DNA of 64,000 bases from Caballeronia telluris (lineage in GTDB: Bacteria > Pseudomonadota > Gammaproteobacteria > Burkholderiales > Burkholderiaceae), in the NCBI RefSeq assembly GCF_001544495.1, contig NZ_FCNZ02000009.1, forward strand, positions 62,001 through 126,000, given 5' to 3'. The first letter of the stretch is position 1. Each line of letters opens with the position of its first letter. Made by a program: the position numbers and the translations under genes. The notes beneath the pieces were generated by a model. The model saw only the letters and a list, made by a program, of their open reading frames with translations, was not told the origin of the DNA and did not search any database. Below, piece after piece: positions 46,382-54,011 of this stretch.

Positions 46382-47542
46382 ATGAAGTTGTCGAAGTCCC
46401 TTCGCCGCATCGCGCTCGCGAGCGCATTTTCGGCGTTGAGCGCCGCTGCACAGGCGCAACTGAAGGTCGGCATCGACCTGTCGAGCACCGGGCCCGCCGC
46501 GGCGATCGGCATCACGAGCAAGAACGCGATGCTGATGTGGCCGAAAACCATCGCCGGGCAGGACGCGCAATACCTGATCCTCGACGACGGCTCCGATCCC
46601 GGCGCCGCCGTGCGCAACATCAGGAAGCTGATCACCGAGGACAAGGTCGATGTGATCGTCGGCCCGAACATTACGCCGGCGGCGCTCGCGGCGCTCGATC
46701 CGGTCGCCGAGTACGAAACGCCGATGATCACGCTGATCGGTTCGGCGTCGGTGGTCGAGCCGCAGGAAGGCAAGAAGGTGTGGGCGTTCAAGATGGCGCA
46801 GACCGACCGCGCGATGGCCGACGTGATGACGCGCTACATGTCGAACCACGGCGTGAAGACGGTCGGTTTCATCGGTTTCGCGGATAGCTACGGCGACAGC
46901 TGGTTCAACGAGTTCTCGAAATTCGCGGACTTGCGGCATATCAAGATCGTCGCGAGCGAGCGCTTCAACCGCACGGACGCGAGCGTTACCGGCCAGATTC
47001 TCAAGCTGATGGCCGCGAAACCCGATGCGGTACTGATCGCGGGCGCCGGGACGCCGACCGTGCTGCCGCAGCGCACGCTCGTCGAGCGCGGGTTCAAGGG
47101 CGCGATCTACCAGACGCACGGCATCGCGACGCCGGAGTTCATCAAGCTCGGCGGCAAGGACGTCGAAGGCACGCTGTTCCCGACCCAGCCGGTGGTCGTC
47201 GCGCGCACGCTGCCGGCCGATCATCCGTCGAAGAAGGCGGCGCTCGCGTTCGTCAACGCCTACGAGGCGAAGTACGGGCCGGGCACGGTCACGCAGTTCG
47301 CGGGCGACGCGGCGGGCGTGTACCCGCGACTTCAGGATGCCGTCGCACGGGCGCTGAAGGCCGGCCAGCCGGGGACGAAGGCGTTTCGCGTGGCGCTGCG
47401 CTCGGAACTGGAACACGCGCATGAACTGGTGGTGCCGAACGGCGTCGTGAATACGAGCGCGACCGATCACGTCGGCCTTGATCAGCGGGCGAGCGTGATG
47501 GGCGTGATCAAGAACGGCTCGTTTACCTATCTGAGCCAGTAA
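46382..47542 (+). CDS. ABC transporter substrate-binding protein (branched-chain amino acid type)
   Basis: The 386-residue periplasmic protein has a signal peptide ending AAAQAQ and a Leu/Ile/Val-binding type fold (LKVGIDLSSTGPAAAIG start). It lies 52 nt after cysB, with no permease or ATPase gene nearby, so it is an orphan. The ligand is unknown; being downstream of cysB hints at a sulfur-related or amino-acid ligand but this is speculation. The tRNA-Leu promoter follows closely. Confidence 0.85.
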   Translation: MKLSKSLRRIALASAFSALSAAAQAQLKVGIDLSSTGPAAAIGITSKNAMLMWPKTIAGQDAQYLILDDGSDPGAAVRNIRKLITEDKVDVIVGPNITPAALAALDPVAEYETPMITLIGSASVVEPQEGKKVWAFKMAQTDRAMADVMTRYMSNHGVKTVGFIGFADSYGDSWFNEFSKFADLRHIKIVASERFNRTDASVTGQILKLMAAKPDAVLIAGAGTPTVLPQRTLVERGFKGAIYQTHGIATPEFIKLGGKDVEGTLFPTQPVVVARTLPADHPSKKAALAFVNAYEAKYGPGTVTQFAGDAAGVYPRLQDAVARALKAGQPGTKAFRVALRSELEHAHELVVPNGVVNTSATDHVGLDQRASVMGVIKNGSFTYLSQ

Positions 47543-47569
47543 GCGGGGTCGGAAACGCGGACGGCACTC

Positions 47570-47598
47570 TTGTCGCGGCCCGCGTTTTCCGACATAAT
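47570..47598 (+). promoter_or_regulatory. Promoter of tRNA-Leu
   Basis: TTGTCG (47570-47575) and CATAAT (47593-47598) are separated by exactly 17 nt. Transcription would start near 47605, about 57 nt before the mature tRNA. The promoter is embedded in an inverted repeat (47548-47560 with 47580-47593). Confidence 0.65.
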
Positions 47599-47661
47599 CG
47601 CTGACTTGCCGATCGGCGTGCCTCTTCGCGGTGCGTCGGCCCGACAAATGAAAATGCAAGT

Positions 47662-47746
47662 GCCCAGGTGGTGAAATTGGTAGACGCAGGGGACTCAAAA
47701 TCCCCCGCCGCAAGGCGTGCCGGTTCGATTCCGGCCCTGGGCACCA
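47662..47746 (+). tRNA. tRNA-Leu (anticodon CAA)
   Basis: The 85-nt class II tRNA has acceptor stem GCCCAGG/CCTGGGC, D-arm TGGTGAAATTGGTAGACGCA, anticodon stem-loop GGGGA-CTCAAAA-TCCCC with anticodon CAA, a long variable arm (GCCGCAAGGCGT) and T-arm GGTTCGATTCC. The 3' CCA is encoded. It reads UUG codons. Confidence 0.97.
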
Positions 47747-48114
47747 ACAAATTTCCAAGCAACACCCAAGTTTCACCAGAAACCCCGACAGCGTAAGGCT
47801 CTCGGGGTTTTTTGTTTCTGATCGTCGTCGAGGTTCCACCATTGACGCTGGGCGCATTTTGCGGATACCCGCGGATCTATGCCTCCATAAGTGCCCTATT
47901 CCGCTCACGACGGCGTGCGCCATGGTTTCGTCGGCTCGATCCGCGCGGCCAGCTTCTTGATCTCGGTCGACATCGCGAGGAAGCGCAGAGCGCAGCCGGG
48001 AATGGGCGCCGTGTTCCTCATCCAGCGGATCGGCGTGCATAGTCGGCGTATCCGATAAACAACTACGTGCGGCAATCTGCTAGGTTTACGCCGTCATAAG
48101 CGACGGGGTTGCCG
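47747..48114. other. Region downstream of tRNA-Leu without a recognised gene
   Basis: After the terminator at 47781-47813 no intact gene was recognised. A minus-strand frame ending near 47916 contains the peptide MSTEIKKLAARIEPTKPWR, which reads like the C-terminal tail of a protein but has no identifiable start; it may be a gene remnant. The base composition is lower in GC than the flanks. Confidence 0.35.
47781..47813 (+). terminator. Rho-independent terminator after tRNA-Leu
   Basis: An 8-bp stem AACCCCGA/TCGGGGTT, extended by AGC/GCT across a one-base mismatch, is followed by six T residues. Confidence 0.88.
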
Positions 48115-48321
48115 ATGGGTGGAACTGAACTGAAGACGGATTCGTTTCAACGCTGGGTGCTTTACAGTAAGGACGCCTACGGAAGCGGGCGCATCTTTCT
48201 TTCTACCGAGGAGAAGCAGGCTGTTGAGCAAGGCAAGAAGTCGTGTCGGCGCGTGGTCACTGCATATCCAATGCGACTGGACAGCCGAGCAAGGCGCTAC
48301 GGTCCTGGCGGCCTATCGTGA
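48115..48321 (+). CDS. Small hypothetical ORF A in the tRNA-Leu downstream region
   Basis: The 68-codon frame starts MGGTELKTDSFQRWVLYSKD. The first 40 residues look protein-like, while the end (SRARRYGPGGLS) looks like noise. It overlaps ORF B in another frame by nearly 100 nt. It may be the N-terminal half of ORF B's gene separated by a frameshift near 48240, or an independent small gene. No family was recognised. Confidence 0.35.
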   Translation: MGGTELKTDSFQRWVLYSKDAYGSGRIFLSTEEKQAVEQGKKSCRRVVTAYPMRLDSRARRYGPGGLS

Positions 48322-48583
48322 TTTTGCGGCGTCTCAAACGAGCCCGCACGAGATAACGCATCGCATCCGCGACTTGATCGTCGACGATGGGCCGACCGCA
48401 GTTCAAGCGATTGAGGTCGGCGATAACGGTACGGTGCACATCGGCTTATCCAGAGATATCCGACTTTCCCTCACCACGGACGGAAGATCAGACGAGGAAG
48501 ACTGGCGGTTCTTTGCTTCGGGCTCCGATGCGAAGCACTTTGTGATTACAGGTGGCAAGGTCGATCCTTGGTCCCTATCGTAA
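48224..48583 (+). CDS. Hypothetical protein (ORF B), small uncharacterised family
   Basis: The 119-residue frame has no ATG at its start. A TTG at 48224 with GAGGAG 10 nt upstream is the best candidate. The segments WSLHIQCDW (about 12-20) and EEDWRFF...HFVITGG (about 90-112) resemble, from memory, small uncharacterised bacterial proteins with W-LH-QC-W and E-WR-F-HFV motifs. The N-terminal part of such proteins seems to be missing here or to lie in ORF A's frame, so this could be a frameshifted gene. Confidence 0.5.
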   Translation: MSKARSRVGAWSLHIQCDWTAEQGATVLAAYRDFAASQTSPHEITHRIRDLIVDDGPTAVQAIEVGDNGTVHIGLSRDIRLSLTTDGRSDEEDWRFFASGSDAKHFVITGGKVDPWSLS

Positions 48584-48786
48584 CCGGCCGTCGCAAACAA
48601 AACCGTCTGGCCGGGGAGTTACGTTGCTTCGTACAACGGTACGGCCGCAAGGCGCAGAAACAGGGCGACCCGAATGACCCCCGATACGATAAGAAAGTTG
48701 AAAAGGCGATGCAACGCATGCTGCCCGCAGACTTGTCCGAGTTGCTCACCGGCGATGGCGACGACGAGTCGCGCGGTCGAGATTGA
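48568..48786 (+). CDS. Small basic hypothetical protein (ORF C)
   Basis: The 72-residue protein starts at a TTG (48568) with AAGGT upstream and overlaps ORF B by 16 nt. RKQNRLAGELRCFVQRYGRKA followed by DPNDPRYDKKVEKAMQRMLP is a pattern I recall from small conserved proteins of unknown function in proteobacteria. Lys/Arg richness suggests nucleic acid or partner binding, but no function can be given. Confidence 0.55.
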   Translation: MVPIVTGRRKQNRLAGELRCFVQRYGRKAQKQGDPNDPRYDKKVEKAMQRMLPADLSELLTGDGDDESRGRD

Positions 48787-49136
48787 TGAGTACCGGTGCG
48801 CGGCACCGACTCCTCCGCTCGCATTTCCAACGCACCTCGCCTCCAGTCCGTAAAAAGCCGTCCATATCCGTCTGAATCCGCCAATTGTCGGACAAGTGTG
48901 CGCAGCCGCGTAGTCGCGCTCAATTTTCGCTGACATACTCGTTTCGCCGCACGAACTCTCGCCGCAATTTATGCGGTGCGGCGAAACGTCGACAAGGGCG
49001 CGAACAATCAAAAATCTCGTCATTGTTGAGAAATTTGCCAGCGAACACGCCGATTGTTCGCCTTCCCGAGTTATTCTGCGGCCAAGTACGTTACGCCCGG
49101 CCATTGTTGTCCAGGCGAAAACTCAACGGGTGCGGC
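48787..49136. other. 350-nt gap with two perfect inverted repeats
   Basis: No gene was found. It contains a 13-bp perfect inverted repeat (CGTTTCGCCGCAC at 48940-48952 with its complement at 48976-48988) and a 10-bp one (GCGAACAATC at 49000-49009 with its complement at 49052-49061). CCGT repeats at roughly 9-10-nt intervals lie at about 48846-48880. The sequence is AT-richer than the neighbours and should contain the promoter of the zinc-ribbon gene. Confidence 0.5.
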
Positions 49137-50348
49137 ATGAGTCGCTCTAAGTATTCACTGCAGCTCGATTCGGTCATCTGCGCGCGCTGTGGCGCTGCGT
49201 CGAGAGCCGAAGACGATACCTGCCCGCAGTGCGGCGCCGATCGCGAAGGCGCGATCTTCAGCGCCGACGCCCTGCGCCTCGCCGAAGAGATGCCGCGCGC
49301 GGGCTGGCTCGTCACGAAAGTGCGTCGCAATGCGCTCGTGACCTATCCGAGCATCCGCGAACAGGGCGATGCCGCGCCGGCAATCGAAGCGCCGAAGAAG
49401 CGCTCGTTCCTCGGCGGCGTGCTCGCGACAGGCGGCGTCGTCGTGATCGGCTTTGCGGCCGGCGCGTTCATCCTCGCCAACATCGACACCACCATCCAGG
49501 CGCCGCGCGTTACAGAAGCACAAAGCTCGGGCGGTTCGATCGCGCCGGACCCGCGAAATCCGGCGCTCGCCGCCGCCCGGCGCGCGCCGCCGCCCGTGTC
49601 CAGGGGCGCAGTCGCCGCGACCCTACCCGCAGCGCCGGCGCACCCGGCAGCGGCCAGTTCCGCCAAACCGGCGAACACGACCGCGCTCGCCAATTCGCCC
49701 AGACCTTCCGGCGCATCGTCGGCGCACGCACCGTCGAGTCAGGTCGCGAACGCGCCGCCCTCCGCTCCCGCCTCGCCGAAGACCGCGCTTGCCAGCCCCC
49801 CTCTGACGATCGCACCGCCCGCCGCGCCGCGCACGGCGCCGCCACCGCCCGTTCTCGCCGAGACCGTGCCGCGCGACGCCCAGCCCGCCCGCAGCGCGTC
49901 GGCAGCTCGCAAGGCGATGGTCAATCGCGATCTCGCCGCCGCGCGCCGCTATGTCGACGAGGTGCCGGACAGCGAGCAAAGCAGCCCGGACGTGCAACGC
50001 GTCGCGACGCGCCTCACGCGACTCGAACGCCAGCGCGACGCCGCGCTGCAGCGCGCGAAGGCGTGCCCGACGAAGTCGTCGGCGTGTGTCGCGCGCAACG
50101 CGAATCAGGCGCTCGCGCTCGACGCGCGTAATCCGCAGGCGCTCGCGCTCGCGCGGCGCGTGTCGACGCGGACCAAACCCGCGCCGGCGCGGCCCGACAT
50201 CGTCGCTGCGTCGCCCGCTCCGGCGCCGGAAGCGCATCCGAATCCGCCGAAACGCAAGCCCGACCCCGCGCCGCAGCCCGATCGCTCGTTCACCTGGTTC
50301 GGCTGGGGCGTCCCGACCGTCGCGAAGGGCCGCGGCGAAGCGCACTGA
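49137..50348 (+). CDS. Zinc-ribbon membrane protein with Ala/Pro-rich periplasmic region
   Basis: The 403-residue protein starts with a zinc ribbon CxxC...CxxC (CARCG, CPQCG, about 15-33). One transmembrane segment follows (about 85-108, LGGVLATGGVVVIGFAAGAF), then about 150 residues rich in Ala/Pro/Ser, a helical Arg/Ala-rich segment (about 255-340) and a Pro-rich end. The topology suggests a cytosolic ribbon and an extracytoplasmic tail. No known family was identified; function unknown. The ATG at 49137 is chosen because the upstream frame is not protein-like. Confidence 0.8.
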   Translation: MSRSKYSLQLDSVICARCGAASRAEDDTCPQCGADREGAIFSADALRLAEEMPRAGWLVTKVRRNALVTYPSIREQGDAAPAIEAPKKRSFLGGVLATGGVVVIGFAAGAFILANIDTTIQAPRVTEAQSSGGSIAPDPRNPALAAARRAPPPVSRGAVAATLPAAPAHPAAASSAKPANTTALANSPRPSGASSAHAPSSQVANAPPSAPASPKTALASPPLTIAPPAAPRTAPPPPVLAETVPRDAQPARSASAARKAMVNRDLAAARRYVDEVPDSEQSSPDVQRVATRLTRLERQRDAALQRAKACPTKSSACVARNANQALALDARNPQALALARRVSTRTKPAPARPDIVAASPAPAPEAHPNPPKRKPDPAPQPDRSFTWFGWGVPTVAKGRGEAH

Positions 50349-50521
50349 ATCGGGTGCGCGAGCGACGCACTGCTTTCGCCGCCTGCGCCTGCCCGGCATC
50401 CGGATTGCGCCGAACCGCACCAAGCAAATCTCCCGCCGCACCGGAATAAGCCCCGCCCGGCGTCCGTTTAGAGATGACGACACACAACTACGGGCGCACC
50501 TCGCGCCAGGGAGTCGTCATC

Positions 50522-51628
50522 ATGAAACCAGCAGCCATGCGCGCGCGTGCGGCGATCCTCATCGCATCGATGGCCGCGGTGGCGGCCCTGTCGGGCCTCG
50601 CCTCGTGCGGCGGTTCGGACGACAACCACCCGATGGCAACGCGTTTCAAATCGACGATCCTCGTCTCCGACGGCGCGGTCGCAGCGGCACACACGGACCC
50701 CAATCTCAAAAACGCGTGGGGCGTCGCGTTCAACCCGAACGGCTTCGTGTGGGTCGCGAACAACGCCACCCAGACGGCCACGCTCTACGACGGCAACGGC
50801 GTCGTGCAATCGCTCGTCGTGGCGATTCCCGCGACCACAATCGGCCTCGCCGGCCCGACCGGCATCGTGTTCAACGGCAGCACCACGGATTTCATGGTGT
50901 CGCAGACGGGCAAATCGGGCGCGGCGGCGTTCATTTTCGTCGGCGAAGGCGGCTCCGTCACCGCGTGGTCGCCAACCGTCGATCTGACGCACGCCATCAC
51001 CGTGTCGGATTCCAGCCGGGCGGGCGCCGTCTACAAGGGCCTCGCCATCGCGACGGCGTCGACCGGCCAGCGGCTCTACGCGACGGACTTCCACAACAAC
51101 CGCATCGACGTGTTCGACACCGCATTCCAAAAGGTCACGCTCGCGGGCGCGTTCCAGGACTCGCAGATACCCGGCAATTTCGCGCCGTTCGGCATTCAGG
51201 CGATCGGCCAGAAGCTCTACGTGACGTACGCGCAACAGGACGCGGACGCGCACGACGACGTCGCGGGCGCGGGGCTCGGTTTCGTCGACGTGTTCGATAC
51301 GGACGGACATCTGCTGCAAAGGCTCGATCACGTCTCGGAACTCAACGCGCCATGGGGCATCGCGCAGGCGCCGGGCAACTTCGGGACGCTCTCCAACGAC
51401 ATCCTCATTGGCAATTTCGGCGACGGCACACTCCACGCGTTCGACCCGACGAGCGGAAAGCTCGTCGGCACGGTGACGAACCCGGATGGCACGACCTTCG
51501 CGCAGTTCGGTCTCTGGGGCCTCGCGTTCGGCAACGGACTCAACGCCCAGCCGACCAACACGCTCTTCTTCGCGGCCGGCCCGAATCGCGAAGCCGACGG
51601 CGTCTATGGCCGGCTCGACATGCAGTAA
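50522..51628 (+). CDS. TIGR03118 family lipoprotein (beta-propeller type)
   Basis: The 368-residue protein has a signal ending in LASC, a plausible lipobox (Cys near 29). The remainder consists of repeated blade-like motifs: NAWGVAFNPNGFVWVANNATQTATLYDG, GPTGIVFN, NAPWGIAQAPGNFG, and LWGLAFGNG. It matches TIGR03118 proteins, which are exported NHL-like propellers of unknown function. AGGGAG lies 8 nt before the ATG. A terminator follows. Confidence 0.85.
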   Translation: MKPAAMRARAAILIASMAAVAALSGLASCGGSDDNHPMATRFKSTILVSDGAVAAAHTDPNLKNAWGVAFNPNGFVWVANNATQTATLYDGNGVVQSLVVAIPATTIGLAGPTGIVFNGSTTDFMVSQTGKSGAAAFIFVGEGGSVTAWSPTVDLTHAITVSDSSRAGAVYKGLAIATASTGQRLYATDFHNNRIDVFDTAFQKVTLAGAFQDSQIPGNFAPFGIQAIGQKLYVTYAQQDADAHDDVAGAGLGFVDVFDTDGHLLQRLDHVSELNAPWGIAQAPGNFGTLSNDILIGNFGDGTLHAFDPTSGKLVGTVTNPDGTTFAQFGLWGLAFGNGLNAQPTNTLFFAAGPNREADGVYGRLDMQ

Positions 51629-51699
51629 CGCAAGCGTTTGGTCGGTTTCCCCGGCACGGCATCGGATTCGCCGTTGGAATCCGGTGCACGGTGCCCTTG

Positions 51700-51735
51700 A
51701 CGCGCCGCCTGCTTAGCTGGCGGCGCGTTCTTTTT
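51700..51735 (+). terminator. Rho-independent terminator after the TIGR03118 gene
   Basis: A 10-bp stem ACGCGCCGCC/GGCGGCGCGT with a 9-nt loop is followed by TCTTTTT. Confidence 0.88.
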
Positions 51736-51805
51736 CGTCCTGATTCATCCGGCCGCCCGGGCCCGGCGCATTGTTAAAATGCGCGACTCACTCCCGACGC
51801 CTCCG

Positions 51806-52513
51806 ATGGATCTCGAACGCATTCTCTTTTCCCAGGGTTTCGGTACGCGCCGCCAGTGCCGGGGCATCGTCGCGGATGCTCGCGTGCGGGTCGCGGGCGC
51901 GCTCTGCACGGACCCCGACGCGGATTTCCCGCTGACCGCGCCGCTCGATTTCGAAGTCGACGGCCAGCCGTGGCGCTATCGCGAGAAGGCTTATCTGGCG
52001 CTCAACAAGCCGGCGGGATACGAGTGCTCGCGCGATCCGCAACATCACCTGAGCGTGTTCCATCTGCTGCCGCCCCAGTTGACGACGCGCGGCGTGCAAT
52101 GCGTCGGCCGGCTCGATCAGGATACGACCGGCCTGCTGCTCCTCTCCGACGACGGCGCATTCGTCTACGCCTTCACGTCGCCGAAGCGCAAGGTGCCGAA
52201 GGTCTATCTCGCGACGACGCGCCATCCGCTCGACGAAGCGCAACTCGCCGCGCTCGTCGAAGGCGTGCTGCTGCACGGCGAATCGAAGCCGAGCGCGGCA
52301 CTCGCCGCCGTTCGGCGCGACGACCATCTGCTCGAACTGAGCGTGGTCGAAGGCAAATATCACCAAGTGAAACGCATGGTCGCGGCGGCGGGCAACCGGG
52401 TGGAAAAACTGCATCGCGAGAGGATCGGCGGCTTTGCGCTTCCGGCGACGCTCGCCGCCGGCGCCTGGTGCTGGCTCGACGAAGCGGAACTCGCGGCGCT
52501 GCGGCGCGAATAG
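51806..52513 (+). CDS. rsuA: 16S rRNA pseudouridine synthase (RsuA type)
   Basis: The 235-residue protein has an N-terminal S4 domain (MDLERILFSQGFGTRRQCR, about 1-55) and a catalytic domain with the catalytic Asp in GRLDQDTTGLLLLS (about 105-118) and the KYHQVKRM motif. It matches RsuA, which makes pseudouridine 516 in 16S rRNA. An in-frame ATG at 51779 would add nine residues; the S4 start is preferred. Confidence 0.9.
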   Translation: MDLERILFSQGFGTRRQCRGIVADARVRVAGALCTDPDADFPLTAPLDFEVDGQPWRYREKAYLALNKPAGYECSRDPQHHLSVFHLLPPQLTTRGVQCVGRLDQDTTGLLLLSDDGAFVYAFTSPKRKVPKVYLATTRHPLDEAQLAALVEGVLLHGESKPSAALAAVRRDDHLLELSVVEGKYHQVKRMVAAAGNRVEKLHRERIGGFALPATLAAGAWCWLDEAELAALRRE

Positions 52514-52624
52514 CCGCAACGTCGCCGCGCGGCGTCGCGGCTGGAAAATCGAACGGTCATGCAAGTCCGTAAAAACCTGACGCCCTACGCTGCGGCGCAG
52601 CATGCCTTCTCGCCGGCGGACTCT

Positions 52625-52630
52625 TATACT
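52625..52630 (+). promoter_or_regulatory. -10 element for the small membrane protein gene
   Basis: TATACT is a near-consensus -10 about 50 nt before the ATG at 52681. No good -35 is seen at the right distance. Confidence 0.35.
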
Positions 52631-52680
52631 CGTCTAACGGGTAGCTGAATAACGACTATCAAAAAAGGCAGGAGGGCATC

Positions 52681-52857
52681 ATGGGCTCCCACATGACCGT
52701 CGCGCTCGTGGCGTTCGTCGCGCTGAGCGCAGTCCTGATCGGCGCTTTGCTCGTCGCCATGCATATGCGACACAAATACGCGCCGAACCTCATCGGCGCG
52801 CTGATCGGTGCCTTGCTCTGCTTCGTGCTGCTGGAGACGATCCCTGCGCTCATCTAG
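52681..52857 (+). CDS. Small two-segment membrane protein
   Basis: The 58-residue protein starts MGSHMTVALVAFVALSAV. Two hydrophobic segments (about 5-27 and 37-55) are joined by a short basic loop (MRHKYAPN). AGGAGGG sits 7 nt before the ATG, an excellent ribosome binding site, and a TATACT -10 lies upstream, so it is probably expressed. Its last 8 nt overlap the end of the convergent SDR gene. No family was recognised. Confidence 0.75.
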   Translation: MGSHMTVALVAFVALSAVLIGALLVAMHMRHKYAPNLIGALIGALLCFVLLETIPALI

Positions 52858-53902
52858 CGCGAAGGAAATCGTCGACGGTCGGATAGCGCAACGCGTAGCC
52901 GAGCTCGCGCTTGAGCCGCGCGTTGGTCAGGCGGCGCGACTCGCGCATGAAAGAAAGCGTCAGCGGCTCCAGTTGCGCCTCGGCGGCTTCCCGCGTGATG
53001 CGCGGCACGCGCGGCATGCCCTTCGCGTCCGCCACGCGATCAAAATAGTCTCCCATCGGCAGGTCGGTGTCGTCGGTCGCGTTGATCGCGCGCTGCGGCT
53101 TCGCGCGCCGGATCGCGCGCACGAGGATGGCGGCGAGGTCGTCGGCGTGGATGTGGTTCGTGAAGACGTCGTCGCGCGCGACGAGCGCCGGCATACCCTT
53201 TTCGATGCGCGCAAGCGGCAGGCGGTTGGCCGCATAGATGCCCGGAATCCGCACGATGGACACGCGCCAGCCGCCTCGCACGGCGGCGCGCCGCAATTGC
53301 GACTCGGCCGACACGCGGCGCTTCGCACGCGCGTTTGCGGGGCGCACCGGCCGCGTTTCGTCGATGAGCGCACCGCCGCAATCGCCGTAGACGCCCGTCG
53401 TGCTCGCATAGACGAGGCGGATCGGCGGGCGGCGGCGCGCTATCGCAAAAGGCTCGTCGGGTACAATGGGCGCTGTTCTGGCGGGGTTTTGCACGCGCGC
53501 CGATCTGTTTTCGGCATTCGCGCGGAACCATGCGCGCCATACGCGATGCGGCGCCACGGCGCTGACCGTCGCGCGCGCGACGCTGCGCCGTTTCGCGCAG
53601 AGCGTGGCAATGAGCGCGCGCGTGCGGCGGTCGCCGTCGCCTTCCTTTTGCGGGGGCGCGAGATGCACCACGGTCGACGAAAGGCCCGCGAGCCGCGCAA
53701 GGCTCGCACGGTCGTCGAGATCGCCGACAATGGGCGTCGTGCCCGCGGCGCGCAGTTCGGCGACGCGTCCGGGATGGCTCGTGAGCGCGATCACGCGAGG
53801 CGCTGCCGCCCGCTTCGTGAAGAGCGGCACGGCGCGCATTCCGACATCGCCGCAGCCGACGATCAGGACGCGCGCACGGCGCAGGTTTCGAGTGGCAATC
53901 AT
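52850..53902 (-). CDS. NAD-dependent epimerase/dehydratase family protein (extended SDR)
   Basis: The 350-residue protein has the Rossmann motif VLIVGCGDVGMRAVPLF (about 11-27) and the SDR active-site region YASTTGVYGD (about 160-169). The sequence between is interrupted by a basic insertion near 95-135. It resembles proteobacterial YeeZ-like sugar or nucleotide epimerases of unknown substrate. The ATG at 53902 is chosen as the domain starts right after. It is divergent from the ferredoxin-reductase gene. Confidence 0.85.
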   Translation of the reverse strand: MIATRNLRRARVLIVGCGDVGMRAVPLFTKRAAAPRVIALTSHPGRVAELRAAGTTPIVGDLDDRASLARLAGLSSTVVHLAPPQKEGDGDRRTRALIATLCAKRRSVARATVSAVAPHRVWRAWFRANAENRSARVQNPARTAPIVPDEPFAIARRRPPIRLVYASTTGVYGDCGGALIDETRPVRPANARAKRRVSAESQLRRAAVRGGWRVSIVRIPGIYAANRLPLARIEKGMPALVARDDVFTNHIHADDLAAILVRAIRRAKPQRAINATDDTDLPMGDYFDRVADAKGMPRVPRITREAAEAQLEPLTLSFMRESRRLTNARLKRELGYALRYPTVDDFLRAR

Positions 53903-54011
53903 GCCGTGATTGTAGCCGCGGCATGCGAGGCTCATGCGGCACGCGAGCGCGGTCAGGCCGCGCTCCATGCCGATGAAACACGTATTCGACACACCCAACA
54001 CATAACGATCT

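Noticed and set aside
46340..48040. 566-codon minus-strand frame across the tRNA-Leu gene
   Set aside because: It runs antisense through the binding-protein gene and the tRNA; composition is that of a shadow frame.
48885..49136. 84-codon N-terminal extension of the zinc-ribbon protein
   Set aside because: The extension overlaps the two inverted repeats, has no domain, and the zinc ribbon begins naturally after the ATG at 49137.
47662..49136. Integrative element with attachment-site duplication at tRNA-Leu
   Set aside because: No integrase was found, and no second copy of the tRNA 3' end (GGTTCGATTCC...CCTGGGC) occurs downstream in the window.
52559..52648. 29-codon ORF before the small membrane protein gene
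   Set aside because: It spans the -10 element, lacks a ribosome binding site and has no likeness to any protein.
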